DNA from: JAJDTT01 sp022827025
GTDB lineage: Bacteria > Acidobacteriota > UBA6911 > RPQK01 > JAJDTT01
Direction of reading: 5' to 3'
NCBI GenBank assembly: GCA_965203535.1
Contig: OZ241897.1
Span: forward strand, 3,162,001-3,226,000
DNA length: 64,000 nt
The translations under genes and the position numbers were made by a program. Within the stretch, counting starts at the first letter, position 1, and the number at the start of each line of letters is the position of its first letter. Positions 42,234 to 51,524 of this stretch are shown here, piece by piece. The notes below the pieces were generated by a model. It had not been told where the DNA came from and made no database searches. It worked only from the letters and a program-made list of their open reading frames with translations.

Positions 42234-44859
42234 GGAGCATGTTCCGAAGCCGTTTCAGTTTTGTCCCGACCTCGTGGCGGCGCCGTCGCGCGCCGTCCAC
42301 GATGTGGGCCGGAGCCCTGCGGACGAAGTTTTCGTTGTCCAGTTTGCGGTCGAGCCGGATCCGGTCTTCCTCGAGCCGTCCGATCTGGCGTTGCAGCCGG
42401 TCTTTCTCCGCGGCCAGGTCGATGGCTTCGTCCAGCCGCAGGGCGAACTGGGTCGTGTCGGCCACGCCGGTGATGCGCAGTCCTTCCCTGCTCAGTCCGT
42501 CCAGGAACTCGATCTCGCTCAATCGGGCCAGGTTCTTCAGGTGGTGGCTCTGCGACTCCAGGAAACCGCGGACCGGAAACGAACAGGTGAACTCGGCGGG
42601 AAGGCGCCTCCTGGGGTCGATGTTGTTCTCGGCTCGAGCCGTTCGGAGCGCGCTGATCAACTCCTGGAGCCGGGTCATGCGGTCGATGTCATCCTGGTCG
42701 ATCCATTCCGGCCGGGCCTCGGGAAACGGGGCCAGCATGATGGTTTCGCCTGCATGCGGAAGCCGCTGCCAAAGCTCCTCCGTCAGGAAGGGCACGAAGG
42801 GGTGAAGCAGGCGGAGGGAGCGTTCCAGAACATGGGCGGCGACCCGGGCGGCAACGGTGTCGCCGCCGCTGATTCGTCCTTTGATGAGCTCGACGTACCA
42901 GTCGCAGAACTCATGCCAGAAGAAGTGGTAGAGATCGTTGCTGGCGCTGTGAATGAAGAACCGCTCCAGGTTCCTTTCCGTGTCTCGATTGATCTGCTGG
43001 AGCCGGCCCAGAATCCACCGGTCCTCCAGCCGCAGGGAACCCTGCTCCCGAAGCCTGCCGATCTCCTCCTCATCGGCGGTCAGTCCCTGATCCAGGTTCA
43101 ACAGCAGATAGCGGGCGCCGTTCCAGATCTTGTTGCAGAAGGCCCGGTAGCCGGCCATGCGGCGGATGGAGAAGGGGATGTCGGCTCCGGGCGCGGCCGA
43201 AACCGCCAATGTGAAGCGGACGGCATCACATCCGTACTCTTCGATGACCTCCAGAGGGTCGATGATGTTGCCCTTGGACTTGGACATCTTCTGTCCATGC
43301 CGGTCGCGGACCAGTCCGGTGATGAACACTGTCCGGAACGGCACGTCGCCGCGGAAGCGCAAGCCCAGCATCATCATGCGGGCGACCCAGAAGAAGATGA
43401 TGTCGAATCCCGTGACCAGAGCGCTGGTGGGATAGAAGGTCTCCAGGTCCCGCGTCCGGTCCGGCCATCCCAGGGTCGAGAAGGGCCAGAGGCCGGAACT
43501 GAACCAGGTGTCCAGGACATCCGATTCCTGGACCTGCCGGGCGCTGCCGCAGGCGGAACAGGACTCGGGCCCGGTTCGGGCCACGGTCGAGTGGCCGCAG
43601 TCCTCGCAGGTCCAGGCGGGGATTCGGTGTCCCCACCACAGTTGCCGGCTGATGCACCAGTCGTGGATGTTGGTCATCCAATCGGAATAGATTTTCGTGT
43701 AGTTGCCGGGGACGAAAACGGTCGAACCGTCCTCCACTGCCCGGAGAGCGGTCCGGGCCAGCGGCTTCACCCGGACGAACCACTGCGTCGAAACCAGAGG
43801 CTCCACCACCGTCGAGCATCTCTGGCACCGCCCCACGTTGTGGTCATGTTTCTCGACCTTCTCCAGCAAGCCCAGGCGTTCCAACTCGGCGGCAACCTGC
43901 CGCCGGGCCTGGTAGCGGTCCAGTCCGGCGAATGCTCCCGCGTCGGCGGTCATCCGGCCGTCCTCGTCGATCACCTTCACGATGGGCAGTTGGTGGCGCC
44001 GGCCCGCTTCGAAATCGTTGGGGTCGTGCCCCGGGGTGACCTTCACGGCTCCGGTTCCGAATTCGCGGTCCACGAAGCTGTCCTCGATGATGGGAATTTC
44101 CCGGTCCATCAAGGGCAGAACCACGGTTCGGCCCCGAAGGTGGTGGTAGCGTCCGTCATCGGGATGAACCGCTACGGCGGTGTCCCCCAGCATGGTCTCG
44201 GGACGGGTGGTGGCCACCACCAGAAACTCATCCGAGGACTTGACCGGATAACGGATATGCGACAGGTGGCCCCGCGTGGGAGCGAACTCCACCTCAAGGT
44301 CCGAAATGGCGGTCCGGCAACGGGGGCACCAGTTGACCAGGTACTCCCCCTTGTAGATGAGGCCCTCTTCGTAGAGGCGCACGAAGACCTCTCTCACGGC
44401 TCGCGACAGGCCCTCGTCCAAGGTGAACCTCTGGCGGCTCCAGTCGCAGGAGCATCCCAGCTTGCGGATCTGGGAGAGAATGTTGTCTTCCGCGATCTTC
44501 TTCCACTCCCAGACCCGTTTTTCGAAGGCGGTCCGGCCCAGGTCCGAACGGGTTTTCCCCTCCTCCGCCAATTGGCGTTCCACCACGTTCTGGGTGGCGA
44601 TTCCCGCATGGTCCGTGCCCGGCAGCCACAAGGTGTTGAAGCCCTTCATTCGTTTCCAGCGGGTCAATATGTCCTGGAGGGTGCAGTTGAGGGCGTGCCC
44701 CATGTGCAGGGAGCCGGTGACGTTGGGGGGAGGGATCACGATGCTGTAGGCTGGCTTGCCGGAATCGGTCCGTCCCTTGAAGTAGCCCCTCTCTTCCCAG
44801 AGGGTGTACCACTTCCGTTCGACTCGCTTCGGCTCGTAGGTCTTGGGCAGGTTGATCAA
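42214..44859 (-). CDS. valS: Valyl-tRNA synthetase
   Basis: Class I synthetase charging tRNA-Val, with editing of mischarged threonine. It is 881 residues, the bacterial norm. The start MINLPKTYEPKRVERKWYTL is canonical. The HIGH box is HMGH in PPPNVTGSLHMGHALN and the KMSKS box is QKMSKSKGNIID near residue 522. The CP1 editing domain contains TTRPETMLGDTAVAVHPDD. A zinc-like CEDCGHS/CSACGS ribbon and the C-terminal coiled-coil arm (LDEAIDLAAEKDRLQRQI) are present. The gene heads valS-nadC-birA-ftsY. Confidence 0.97.
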   Translation of the reverse strand: MINLPKTYEPKRVERKWYTLWEERGYFKGRTDSGKPAYSIVIPPPNVTGSLHMGHALNCTLQDILTRWKRMKGFNTLWLPGTDHAGIATQNVVERQLAEEGKTRSDLGRTAFEKRVWEWKKIAEDNILSQIRKLGCSCDWSRQRFTLDEGLSRAVREVFVRLYEEGLIYKGEYLVNWCPRCRTAISDLEVEFAPTRGHLSHIRYPVKSSDEFLVVATTRPETMLGDTAVAVHPDDGRYHHLRGRTVVLPLMDREIPIIEDSFVDREFGTGAVKVTPGHDPNDFEAGRRHQLPIVKVIDEDGRMTADAGAFAGLDRYQARRQVAAELERLGLLEKVEKHDHNVGRCQRCSTVVEPLVSTQWFVRVKPLARTALRAVEDGSTVFVPGNYTKIYSDWMTNIHDWCISRQLWWGHRIPAWTCEDCGHSTVARTGPESCSACGSARQVQESDVLDTWFSSGLWPFSTLGWPDRTRDLETFYPTSALVTGFDIIFFWVARMMMLGLRFRGDVPFRTVFITGLVRDRHGQKMSKSKGNIIDPLEVIEEYGCDAVRFTLAVSAAPGADIPFSIRRMAGYRAFCNKIWNGARYLLLNLDQGLTADEEEIGRLREQGSLRLEDRWILGRLQQINRDTERNLERFFIHSASNDLYHFFWHEFCDWYVELIKGRISGGDTVAARVAAHVLERSLRLLHPFVPFLTEELWQRLPHAGETIMLAPFPEARPEWIDQDDIDRMTRLQELISALRTARAENNIDPRRRLPAEFTCSFPVRGFLESQSHHLKNLARLSEIEFLDGLSREGLRITGVADTTQFALRLDEAIDLAAEKDRLQRQIGRLEEDRIRLDRKLDNENFVRRAPAHIVDGARRRRHEVGTKLKRLRNMLHGLPEP

Positions 44860-44921
44860 TCCGAACGCCCCGGTCGTAATGATGGATCGGGCTTGAAGAA
44901 GCAGGGATTATAACAGAGTTA

Positions 44922-44962
44922 CGGAGGGGCTCCTCCGCGATGGGACCGGGATTTCAATCCCG
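44922..44962. repeat. Two REP-like hairpins upstream of valS
   Basis: CGGAGG/CCTCCG with loop GGCT (44922-44937), then CGGGATT/AATCCCG separated by two bases (44947-44962). They lie between bamD and valS, both on the minus strand. The second resembles the 35231-35250 hairpin in pattern. They may end bamD-side transcription or be interspersed repeats. Confidence 0.5.
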
Positions 44963-45008
44963 CGGAAGCTGCAGTTTTCGGGCTGGTTGGCGCGATTCCG
45001 GGACCCGG

Positions 45009-45983
45009 TCAACGAAGCGATTCGTCGCCGCCGGACTCCTCCATCTGGCGCTGCTCGGCGCGGCGGCGCGCCACCTCGTAGGGATCCTCGCGCCCGGTGA
45101 AGATCCCCAGGACGCCTCGGACGGGGGAGAGGATGGAGAATCCTTCCTTCTCGTATCGCTTCATGCGCGCCAGGTTGCGGGCGGCCTTTTCCTTGTCCAA
45201 TTGCGGAACCGGCCTTTCCAGAAGGATCAGCTTCTCCCTGGCGTTGTCGAAATAGGGGCTGAATTCATACTCTCGCGCCACGCGGGAGTAGTAGACCGTC
45301 GCTTCCTCGACCCGGCCCAGATTCTCCAGAGAATCAGCCAGGTGGAACAGGCTCTCGTCGAGCCGGCTGAACTCGGGGTATTCCTCCACCACCTCCTCGA
45401 ATCGGTTGGCCGCGGCGGAATACCGCTTCCTGTCATGGTAGAAGACGCCGACCCCGTGGACCCCTCTGGACAGCTCCTCGCGCACCTGCCTGAGAAACTC
45501 TTCCGCCGTCGGCGCCAACTCGCTGTCCGGGAAGTCATCCAGGAACTTCTTCAGTTCGATCTCCGCCTTGCGGGTGTAGGTGGGGTCCCGGTCATGAGGC
45601 TTCATGAGCCGGTAGTTGATGGCGGCGATCCTCATCTGGGCATTGTCGGCGCTCTCGTGGGTGGGGTAGAAAATGATGAAGTCCTTGTACTGGGCTTCCG
45701 CCTGAAGCAGGTTCTCCTTGCCGCCTTCCTCGTAATACGAGTCGGCGATGGAGAGGAACGACGTCGGTGTGTACTCGCTCTCGGGATAAGTGCTGATGAG
45801 CGTCTGGAAGGAGAGGCGCGACTTGATGAAATGCTTCTTGCCCAGAAACTTCATCCCGTTTTCGAAAAGGGTCTTGTCGGGAGCCACGGCCCCCTCCTGA
45901 AGATCCGCGCCCTTGCGGCCGCCGCAGGAAGCCAGAACGATCAGCGCGCTTGCCAGCAAGGTCAGCCTGACAATGTTTCTCAT
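45009..45983 (-). CDS. bamD: Outer membrane assembly lipoprotein BamD
   Basis: A TPR lipoprotein of the Bam complex, anchored to the inner leaflet of the outer membrane. The start at 45983 has GGGGA seven bases upstream; another ATG lies five codons earlier. The signal MRNIVRLTLLASALIVLASC ends in a lipobox with acylated Cys. Tetratricopeptide pairs follow (ENGMKFLGKKHFIKSRLSFQ, FIIFYPTHESADNAQMRIAA, FEEVVEEYPEFSRLDESLFH). It is longer (about 324 residues) than E. coli BamD (245), mostly through the C-terminal extension. It lies 20 bases after rpe. Confidence 0.9.
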   Translation of the reverse strand: MRNIVRLTLLASALIVLASCGGRKGADLQEGAVAPDKTLFENGMKFLGKKHFIKSRLSFQTLISTYPESEYTPTSFLSIADSYYEEGGKENLLQAEAQYKDFIIFYPTHESADNAQMRIAAINYRLMKPHDRDPTYTRKAEIELKKFLDDFPDSELAPTAEEFLRQVREELSRGVHGVGVFYHDRKRYSAAANRFEEVVEEYPEFSRLDESLFHLADSLENLGRVEEATVYYSRVAREYEFSPYFDNAREKLILLERPVPQLDKEKAARNLARMKRYEKEGFSILSPVRGVLGIFTGREDPYEVARRRAEQRQMEESGGDESLR

Positions 45984-46003
45984 TTTCAATGTCCCCATTC
46001 GAA

Positions 46004-46669
46004 TTACGGAGACGCCTCGTCGGCGAGAGTCTGCATTCGCCGAAACGTCTCACTCGGAGAAGGCGTTCCGAAGATGGCCGAACCGGCTACCAGGATCTCT
46101 GCCCCGGCCCGAACCGCATCTTGCGTATTGGCGGGTTTGATGCCGCCGTCGATCTCGATCTTGACCCGGAGATTGTTCCGGGCCGCCATCTCCTTCAATT
46201 TTCTCATTTTGTCGAAGCTGGTGGCAATGAAGCGCTGTCCCGAGAATCCTGGGTTCACCGACATGATCATGACGTGGTGGCACTTGGGGAGGATCTCTTC
46301 CAGGACTCCGACCGGGGTGTGAGGATTCAGGGCCACGCCCGGTTTCGCCCCCTTCTCCCGGATCCTGTCCATTAGACGGTCCAAATGCAGAACTGTTTCA
46401 TATTGGACGCTCAAATAGTCCGCTCCCGCGTCGATGAACGCGTCGGCCATGTCTTCCGGGTTGGAGATCATGAGGTGGACGTCCAGGACCAGGCCGGTCC
46501 GTTTGCGCACCGCCTCGATCACCGGCAGGCCGAAGCTCAGGTTGGGAACGAAATGCCCATCCATGACGTCCAGATGCAGGACTCGGCATCCGGCCTGCTC
46601 CATTTCCCTGACGGCGCCTCCAAGGTCGAGAAAATCGGCCGAGAGTAGAGACGGGGCGATCCAAGGCAT
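46004..46669 (-). CDS. rpe: Ribulose-phosphate 3-epimerase
   Basis: Interconverts ribulose-5-phosphate and xylulose-5-phosphate in the pentose phosphate pathway. It is 221 residues. Motifs are IAPSLLSADF, HLDVMDGHFVPNLSFG (metal His/Asp), LDVHLMISNPE, MSVNPGFSGQRF and IEIDGGIKPAN, ending in VAGSAIFG. Its ATG overlaps the PASTA-protein stop by one base (TGATG), so they are translationally coupled. Confidence 0.97.
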   Translation of the reverse strand: MPWIAPSLLSADFLDLGGAVREMEQAGCRVLHLDVMDGHFVPNLSFGLPVIEAVRKRTGLVLDVHLMISNPEDMADAFIDAGADYLSVQYETVLHLDRLMDRIREKGAKPGVALNPHTPVGVLEEILPKCHHVMIMSVNPGFSGQRFIATSFDKMRKLKEMAARNNLRVKIEIDGGIKPANTQDAVRAGAEILVAGSAIFGTPSPSETFRRMQTLADEASP

Positions 46670-47427
46670 CAGCTGGCGACCTCCAGAATGATGGTATCGT
46701 TTTCCTTGAACATGTTTCCCGGCTCGGGGTATTGCCGGACCACCTTGCCCCGGGTCCTCCCGGCCCCTCTGGTGTAATTGACCTTCGGCGACTCGAAGCC
46801 GTTCGTCCGAATGAGGGACCGCACCCGGTTCAGATCCAGGTCCCTGAAATCAGGCATGATGTAGCTCTGAACCCGCTTCTTGCCCACCAGGACGTCGACC
46901 CGGGCCGTGAGGACTTCCGTGGAGCCCGGATTGGGGACTTGACGGATGACCTGGTCCGATCCCACGTCGGCGAGGAATATCTCGCTGGTGTGTCCGATCT
47001 CGTAGCCCGACTGTTGCGACATCAGGCGGGCGACCCGCTGCGTGGAACCGATGAGATCGGGGACGGGGTTGTGCTGCCCTCCCAGGCTCACCATCACCCG
47101 CACACGGCCGTTGGCCTTGATCCGGACGCCGGGAGTGGGATTTTGAGAGACGACGGCGCCGCTGGGAATCGACGCGTCGTAGACTTCACCCGCCACGGTC
47201 ATTCCCAGTCCGATCGCCTGCAGACGATCTCTGGCCTGCTCCATGTCGACCCGGATGAGCCTGGGGACCACGACCTCCGTCGCCCGGGTCGCCACGCGCA
47301 TGCTGATGATCAGGCTGAAGAGAAAGACGACCATCATGACGCCGGCCAGCAGGCACAGCTTGATCATGGTCACGAACGGATTGCGCCGTTTTACCGACCC
47401 CTTCTTCTTTCGTCTCTTGGAAACCAT
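46669..47427 (-). CDS. PASTA-domain membrane protein without kinase domain
   Basis: A 252-residue protein with a basic cytoplasmic tail (MVSKRRKKKGSVKRRNPF), one membrane segment (LLAGVMMVVFLFSLIIS) and three extracytoplasmic PASTA domains at about 52-116, 118-186 and 187-252. PASTA hallmarks are VVPRLIRVDMEQARDRLQAIG, GAVVSQNPTPGVRI and VVRQYPEPGN. PASTA domains bind peptidoglycan fragments and usually belong to Ser/Thr kinases or PBPs; here no kinase domain is attached. A start at 47463 is possible. Its operon position between rsmB and rpe matches that of the PrkC-type kinase in Firmicutes. Confidence 0.88.
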   Translation of the reverse strand: MVSKRRKKKGSVKRRNPFVTMIKLCLLAGVMMVVFLFSLIISMRVATRATEVVVPRLIRVDMEQARDRLQAIGLGMTVAGEVYDASIPSGAVVSQNPTPGVRIKANGRVRVMVSLGGQHNPVPDLIGSTQRVARLMSQQSGYEIGHTSEIFLADVGSDQVIRQVPNPGSTEVLTARVDVLVGKKRVQSYIMPDFRDLDLNRVRSLIRTNGFESPKVNYTRGAGRTRGKVVRQYPEPGNMFKENDTIILEVAS

Positions 47428-47485
47428 GCCCGGTCTTTGCCTGTGGACCAAACACGCTACCATACCGCCAGGGGTGACTCCAAGC

Positions 47486-48814
47486 TCAAGGAGCGGGGGT
47501 TTTCTTACCCCCGCTCCCGGCAGCTGCGGGGGGCCTGAGAGTCCCCCCTCTTTTGCGCACCAGGCACGCGGCGAAGAAAGCCTCGCGCTTCAGGAAGTCC
47601 CCTCCCGGCCGCCGCAGCAATTTGGCCTCCGGTTCCCGGTTCAACAGGTGCTCAACCACCCCAAGGTTCTCCTCGGGCTCGGTGGCACAGGTGGCGTAGA
47701 CCAGCTGCCCCCCGGGACGCAGCATTCGAAAACTGCTCCGCAAGAGAGCGCGCTGAATCCGGGACATGCGTTGCACGTCTTCCTCGGCAAGCCGCCACCG
47801 AATGTCCGGATTGGCCCTCAAGGTGGCGGTCCCGGTGCAGGGGACATCCAGCAGGATGAAGTCGAAGATCCGCCGGAAAGGCGGATGGACCAGGTCGGCC
47901 TGCACGGCCCGGAACTGTGGGATCCGGTAGAGGCCGGCTCTCGCCCTCATCTGGCGGAGACGGGGCAAGCTGAGGTCGCAGGAGATCAGGCGGGCGCCGG
48001 GTCGTTTGCGGGCCTGAAGAATGAAGGATTTCCCCCCGGGGGCCGCGCAGAAATCGCCCAGAACCCGGCACCGCCTGAGGTCTCCGAGTTGAGCGACCTC
48101 CTGACTGGCCGGACTCATCAGGAAGCAGTGGCCTCGGCGATAGAGGGGGTGCCGGACGAATGACCTGGATTTCACCCTGACGCAATGGGGAAGACGGGGA
48201 TGAAGTCGGAAGGGAACGCCTTCCCGGTCCAGCCGCCGGCAGAGTCTCTCCCGTGTCGTCCCGAATGGATTGACCCAGAGATGCAGCGGCGGCGGGCGGT
48301 TGTTTCTCTCCAGAATCGTCCGCGTGCCCTCGGGGCCGTATCTCGAGAGGTACCGGCGCACGAGCCACTCGGGGTGGCTGTAGCGGACGGACAGGCTCCG
48401 GGTGCCGCCTGGATCCGGAAGAGGGGGCCGGTTCCGCAGAAAGCGGCGGAGGACGGCGTTGACGAGAGGTGCGGCGGAGGCCTTGCGGAATTCCCTGCAG
48501 AGCCGGACCGACTCGTGGACCGCGGCCCGCTCCGGAATCTTCAGATAATTGAGCTGAAACAGTCCCGCACGCAGAATCTGGAGCACTTCCGGATCCAGGC
48601 CGGCGCGGGGACGCTCCAGCAACGCATCCAGTTGATGGTCCAGGAGGGAGCGGTTGCGCAGGACGCCGTAGACCAGTTCCGTCGCCAGCCGCCGATCGCG
48701 GTCCTGCAGAGAGCCGAAATCAGAGGATTCGAAACGGGTTGCCAGGGAGACCCGCCGGCCGCTCTCACTGTCCAGGAGCACCCGCAGGGCCACGGACCTG
48801 GCCGTGCGCTTCAC
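47486..48814 (-). CDS. rsmB: 16S rRNA m5C967 methyltransferase RsmB
   Basis: Methylates cytosine 967 of 16S rRNA. The protein is 442 residues from the GTG at 48814, which overlaps the fmt stop. An N-terminal NusB-like RNA-binding domain (RDRRLATELVYGVLRNRSLL) is followed by the Rossmann methyltransferase with FCAAPGGKSFILQ (SAM motif), FDFILLDVPCTGTATLRANP (catalytic Pro-Cys) and VYATCATEPEEN (second Cys). A reading frame extending further upstream only shadows fmt. Confidence 0.93.
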   Translation of the reverse strand: MKRTARSVALRVLLDSESGRRVSLATRFESSDFGSLQDRDRRLATELVYGVLRNRSLLDHQLDALLERPRAGLDPEVLQILRAGLFQLNYLKIPERAAVHESVRLCREFRKASAAPLVNAVLRRFLRNRPPLPDPGGTRSLSVRYSHPEWLVRRYLSRYGPEGTRTILERNNRPPPLHLWVNPFGTTRERLCRRLDREGVPFRLHPRLPHCVRVKSRSFVRHPLYRRGHCFLMSPASQEVAQLGDLRRCRVLGDFCAAPGGKSFILQARKRPGARLISCDLSLPRLRQMRARAGLYRIPQFRAVQADLVHPPFRRIFDFILLDVPCTGTATLRANPDIRWRLAEEDVQRMSRIQRALLRSSFRMLRPGGQLVYATCATEPEENLGVVEHLLNREPEAKLLRRPGGDFLKREAFFAACLVRKRGGTLRPPAAAGSGGKKTPAP

Positions 48815-49773
48815 CCGCCATCCCCCAGCCGTTCTCCCGACCTCAGTTTCATTCCGTTGGTGAAGTCCCGGGCCCGCAGGCGGCCGCGGTTGGCCAACTG
48901 GAGTTCCACGAGTTCGAGCGAGCTGCCTGCGCCGCATCCCACCAGAATGGCGCCCTTTGGGGTGGTGCGAATCTGGCCGGCCGAGACCGGGGAAGGGGAG
49001 GGTTGAGGACTGCGGCTGCGCCAGACCTTCAGGCGCTCCCCGCGAAAGCCGGTGAAGGCGCCGGGCCGCGGGTTGAAGGCGCGGATCTGGTCATGGATGC
49101 GGCCGGCCGGCCGGGTCCAGTCGATACGCGCGTCCTCTTTCCGGACGAGAGGGGCGAGAGTGGCTTGCTCATGGTCTTGAGGGCGGCCCCGGAGTGCCCC
49201 CGAGAGGTAGGGGGGCAGGGTCCGGAGCAGGAGTTCGACACCCTGCCGGGAGAGTTGCCGTTCGAGTTCCCCCGATGTGACGCCGGGTCCGATGGGGGTC
49301 GCGGCTTGAGCCAGCACGTCACCGGTATCCATGCCCTCGTCCAACTTCATGATGGTCACCCCGGTCTCCTTTTCCCCGTTCAGGATGGCGTGGACCACGG
49401 GCGCGGCGCCGCGGTATCGGGGCAGGAGGGAGGTGTGGACATTGAGGCTGCCGAAGGGGGGCCAGGCGAAGAACTCGCGCGGAAGAATCTGTCCGAAGGC
49501 GACGACCACCATGACGTCGGGCCGAACTTGCCGCAGGAATTCCAACGCCTCGGCGTTTCCCCGGATCCTGGCGCACTGGAAAATCGGCAGCTCGAGCCGC
49601 CGGGCCGCGACCTTGACGGGCGGCGGCGACAACTTGCGTCCCCTGCCGCTTCTTCGGTCGGGCTGAGTGACGACCCCGGCCAACTGCAGGCCGAGGCGGG
49701 ATTGATTCCGGGCCAATGCCTCGAGAAACGTCCGTGCGAAATCGGGCGTGCCCAGAAACAGGACCCGCATCAC
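48811..49773 (-). CDS. fmt: Methionyl-tRNA formyltransferase
   Basis: Formylates initiator Met-tRNA using 10-formyltetrahydrofolate. It is 320 residues, about the usual 315. Motifs are VLFLGTPDFARTFLEAL, VTQPDRRSGRGRKLSPPPVK, NVHTSLLPRYRGAAPVVHAI (catalytic Asn-x-His) and GVTIMKLDEGMDTGDVL. The C-terminal OB domain includes VWRSRSPQPSPSPVSAGQI. Its ATG overlaps the def stop by four bases. Confidence 0.96.
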   Translation of the reverse strand: MMRVLFLGTPDFARTFLEALARNQSRLGLQLAGVVTQPDRRSGRGRKLSPPPVKVAARRLELPIFQCARIRGNAEALEFLRQVRPDVMVVVAFGQILPREFFAWPPFGSLNVHTSLLPRYRGAAPVVHAILNGEKETGVTIMKLDEGMDTGDVLAQAATPIGPGVTSGELERQLSRQGVELLLRTLPPYLSGALRGRPQDHEQATLAPLVRKEDARIDWTRPAGRIHDQIRAFNPRPGAFTGFRGERLKVWRSRSPQPSPSPVSAGQIRTTPKGAILVGCGAGSSLELVELQLANRGRLRARDFTNGMKLRSGERLGDGG

Positions 49774-50279
49774 CAGTCCCCGGAGCGGATCAGCTTGCGG
49801 ATCTTGCGCTTGATCAGGTCTCGCTTGAAGAATGAAATCCGGTCCAGGTAAAGAATGCCGTCCAGGTGGTCCACCTCATGGCAGAGGGCCCGGGCCAGAA
49901 GGTCCTCGGCCTCCAGTTCGACCCGGTTGCCCCGGGTGTCCTGCCCGGCGATTCGAATCCGTTTCGGCCGATCCACCATGGCGGTGAAGCCGGGGATGCT
50001 GAGGCAACCCTCCTCCCCCTTCTGCTCCCCCTCTGCTTCGAGAATCTCCGGATTGACCAGAATGATCTGGTTCCCTTTCTCATCCCCGGCGCTGATATCC
50101 ACGACCAGAAGCCGGAGGTTGACTCCCACCTGCGGAGCGGCCAGGCCGATCCCGGGGGCGGCGTACATGGTCTCCAGCATGTCCCGGGCCAGATCCCGCA
50201 ACTTCCCGTCGAAGGTCTCGACCGGTTCACTCTCGCGCTGAAGTTCGGCAGCGCCGAACTTGAGGATTGGTCTGATCAT
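49770..50279 (-). CDS. def: Peptide deformylase
   Basis: Metal-dependent hydrolase removing the N-formyl group from new proteins, reversing the Fmt modification. It is 169 residues. The three family motifs are complete: GIGLAAPQVGVNLRLL (motif 1), EGCLSIPG (motif 2, with the metal cysteine) and ALCHEVDHLDGILYLDR (motif 3, HExxH with catalytic Glu). It begins def-fmt-rsmB, a conserved order, and follows aroC by 21 bases. Confidence 0.97.
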   Translation of the reverse strand: MIRPILKFGAAELQRESEPVETFDGKLRDLARDMLETMYAAPGIGLAAPQVGVNLRLLVVDISAGDEKGNQIILVNPEILEAEGEQKGEEGCLSIPGFTAMVDRPKRIRIAGQDTRGNRVELEAEDLLARALCHEVDHLDGILYLDRISFFKRDLIKRKIRKLIRSGDW

Positions 50280-50300
50280 TCCGGGTTCCAGGAACGCGGG

Positions 50301-51470
50301 TCACATTGCCCGGACCCGCTCACGGAAGCTCTCCAGGTTGTTCTGGAGTTCGGACAGGTTGTCTCCGCCGAACTTTTCTTGAATCGCCTGGACCAGCACG
50401 ATGGCCACCATGGCTTCGCCGATGACTCCGGCCGCTGGAACCACGCAGGTGTCCGACCGCTCGTACTGGGCCTTGAAGGGTTCCTTGGTCTCCAGGTTCA
50501 CCGACATCAGCGGCCGCTTCAGGGTGGCGATGGGTTTGACGACGGCGCGAACGATGATCTCCTGGCCGTTGGAGGTCCCGCCCTCGATGCCGCCCGCGCG
50601 GTTGGTCTTCCTGTAGAACTCTCTTTTCTCATCGTCGTAGAAGATCTCGTCGTGGAATTTGCTGCCCATGGGAGCCTGATCCAGGCCGCTGCCGGTTTCC
50701 ACCGCCTTGATGGCGTTGATGGACATGAGGGCCTGGGCGAGCCGTCCGTCCAGCTTCCGGTCCCAGTGGACATGGCTGCCCAGTCCCGGGGGAACTCCGG
50801 CGGCGCGGACTTCGAAGGTGCCGCCTATGGTGTCTCCCCGGTCGATGGCGTCGTCCACGGTGGCCTTCATGGACTCGTCCAGTGCCGGGTCGCAGCAGCG
50901 CAGCTCCGAGGACTCGATCTGGGGAATCAGGTCGACGGAGACCGTGTCCAGGAGTTCGTCGGAGATGCGGACCTTCCGAATCGAAATGACGTGGCTGTAG
51001 ACCTGGATTCCGAGTTCCCGTAGCAGCAGCTTGCAGAAGGCCCCGACCGCCACCCGGGAGGCGGTTTCGCGCGCGCTGGAACGTTCCAGGACGTTGCGCA
51101 TGTCCTTGAACTGGTATTTCAGAGCCCCCACGAGATCGGCGTGTCCCGGACGCGGCCGCGTGACCTGCCGCTTACGGACACCCTCGGGATTGGGCTCCAC
51201 GCTCATGACCTCGGTCCAATTGACCCAGTCCCGGTTGTGGATGATGAAGGCGATGGGCGATCCCAGCGTCTCGCCGTTGCGGACACCCGCGAAAATGTCC
51301 ACCTGGTCGCTCTCGATCTTCATGCGGAGGCCCCGCCCGTATCCGCCCATGCGCCGCCGCAGATCGGCGTTGATGAAATCCACGTCGACGGGAACCTGGG
51401 CCGGAAAACCCTCTATGGTGGAGATGAGCCCCTTGCCGTGAGACTCGCCGGAAGTCAGGAATCGCAACAT
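50301..51470 (-). CDS. aroC: Chorismate synthase
   Basis: Last step of the shikimate pathway: 5-enolpyruvylshikimate-3-phosphate to chorismate, using reduced flavin. It is 389 residues. Motifs are MLRFLTSGESHGKGLI, GYGRGLRMKIE, RPRPGHADLVGALKY, SSARETASRVAVGAF and the C-terminal RAGGIEGGTSNGQEIIV. It is first of the aroC-def-fmt-rsmB-PASTA-rpe-bamD run, all on the minus strand with short gaps. The upstream gap holds copy 1 of the 162-bp element. Confidence 0.97.
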   Translation of the reverse strand: MLRFLTSGESHGKGLISTIEGFPAQVPVDVDFINADLRRRMGGYGRGLRMKIESDQVDIFAGVRNGETLGSPIAFIIHNRDWVNWTEVMSVEPNPEGVRKRQVTRPRPGHADLVGALKYQFKDMRNVLERSSARETASRVAVGAFCKLLLRELGIQVYSHVISIRKVRISDELLDTVSVDLIPQIESSELRCCDPALDESMKATVDDAIDRGDTIGGTFEVRAAGVPPGLGSHVHWDRKLDGRLAQALMSINAIKAVETGSGLDQAPMGSKFHDEIFYDDEKREFYRKTNRAGGIEGGTSNGQEIIVRAVVKPIATLKRPLMSVNLETKEPFKAQYERSDTCVVPAAGVIGEAMVAIVLVQAIQEKFGGDNLSELQNNLESFRERVRAM

Positions 51471-51524
51471 GATGTATTATCCGGAACCTGCTGTTACTAA
51501 AGACGTTGCTTGGAAGCGGAACAT

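Noticed and set aside
42139..44913. A 924-codon plus-strand frame opposite valS and part of nadC
   Set aside because: Spans two real genes on the other strand with no motif or ribosome-binding site.
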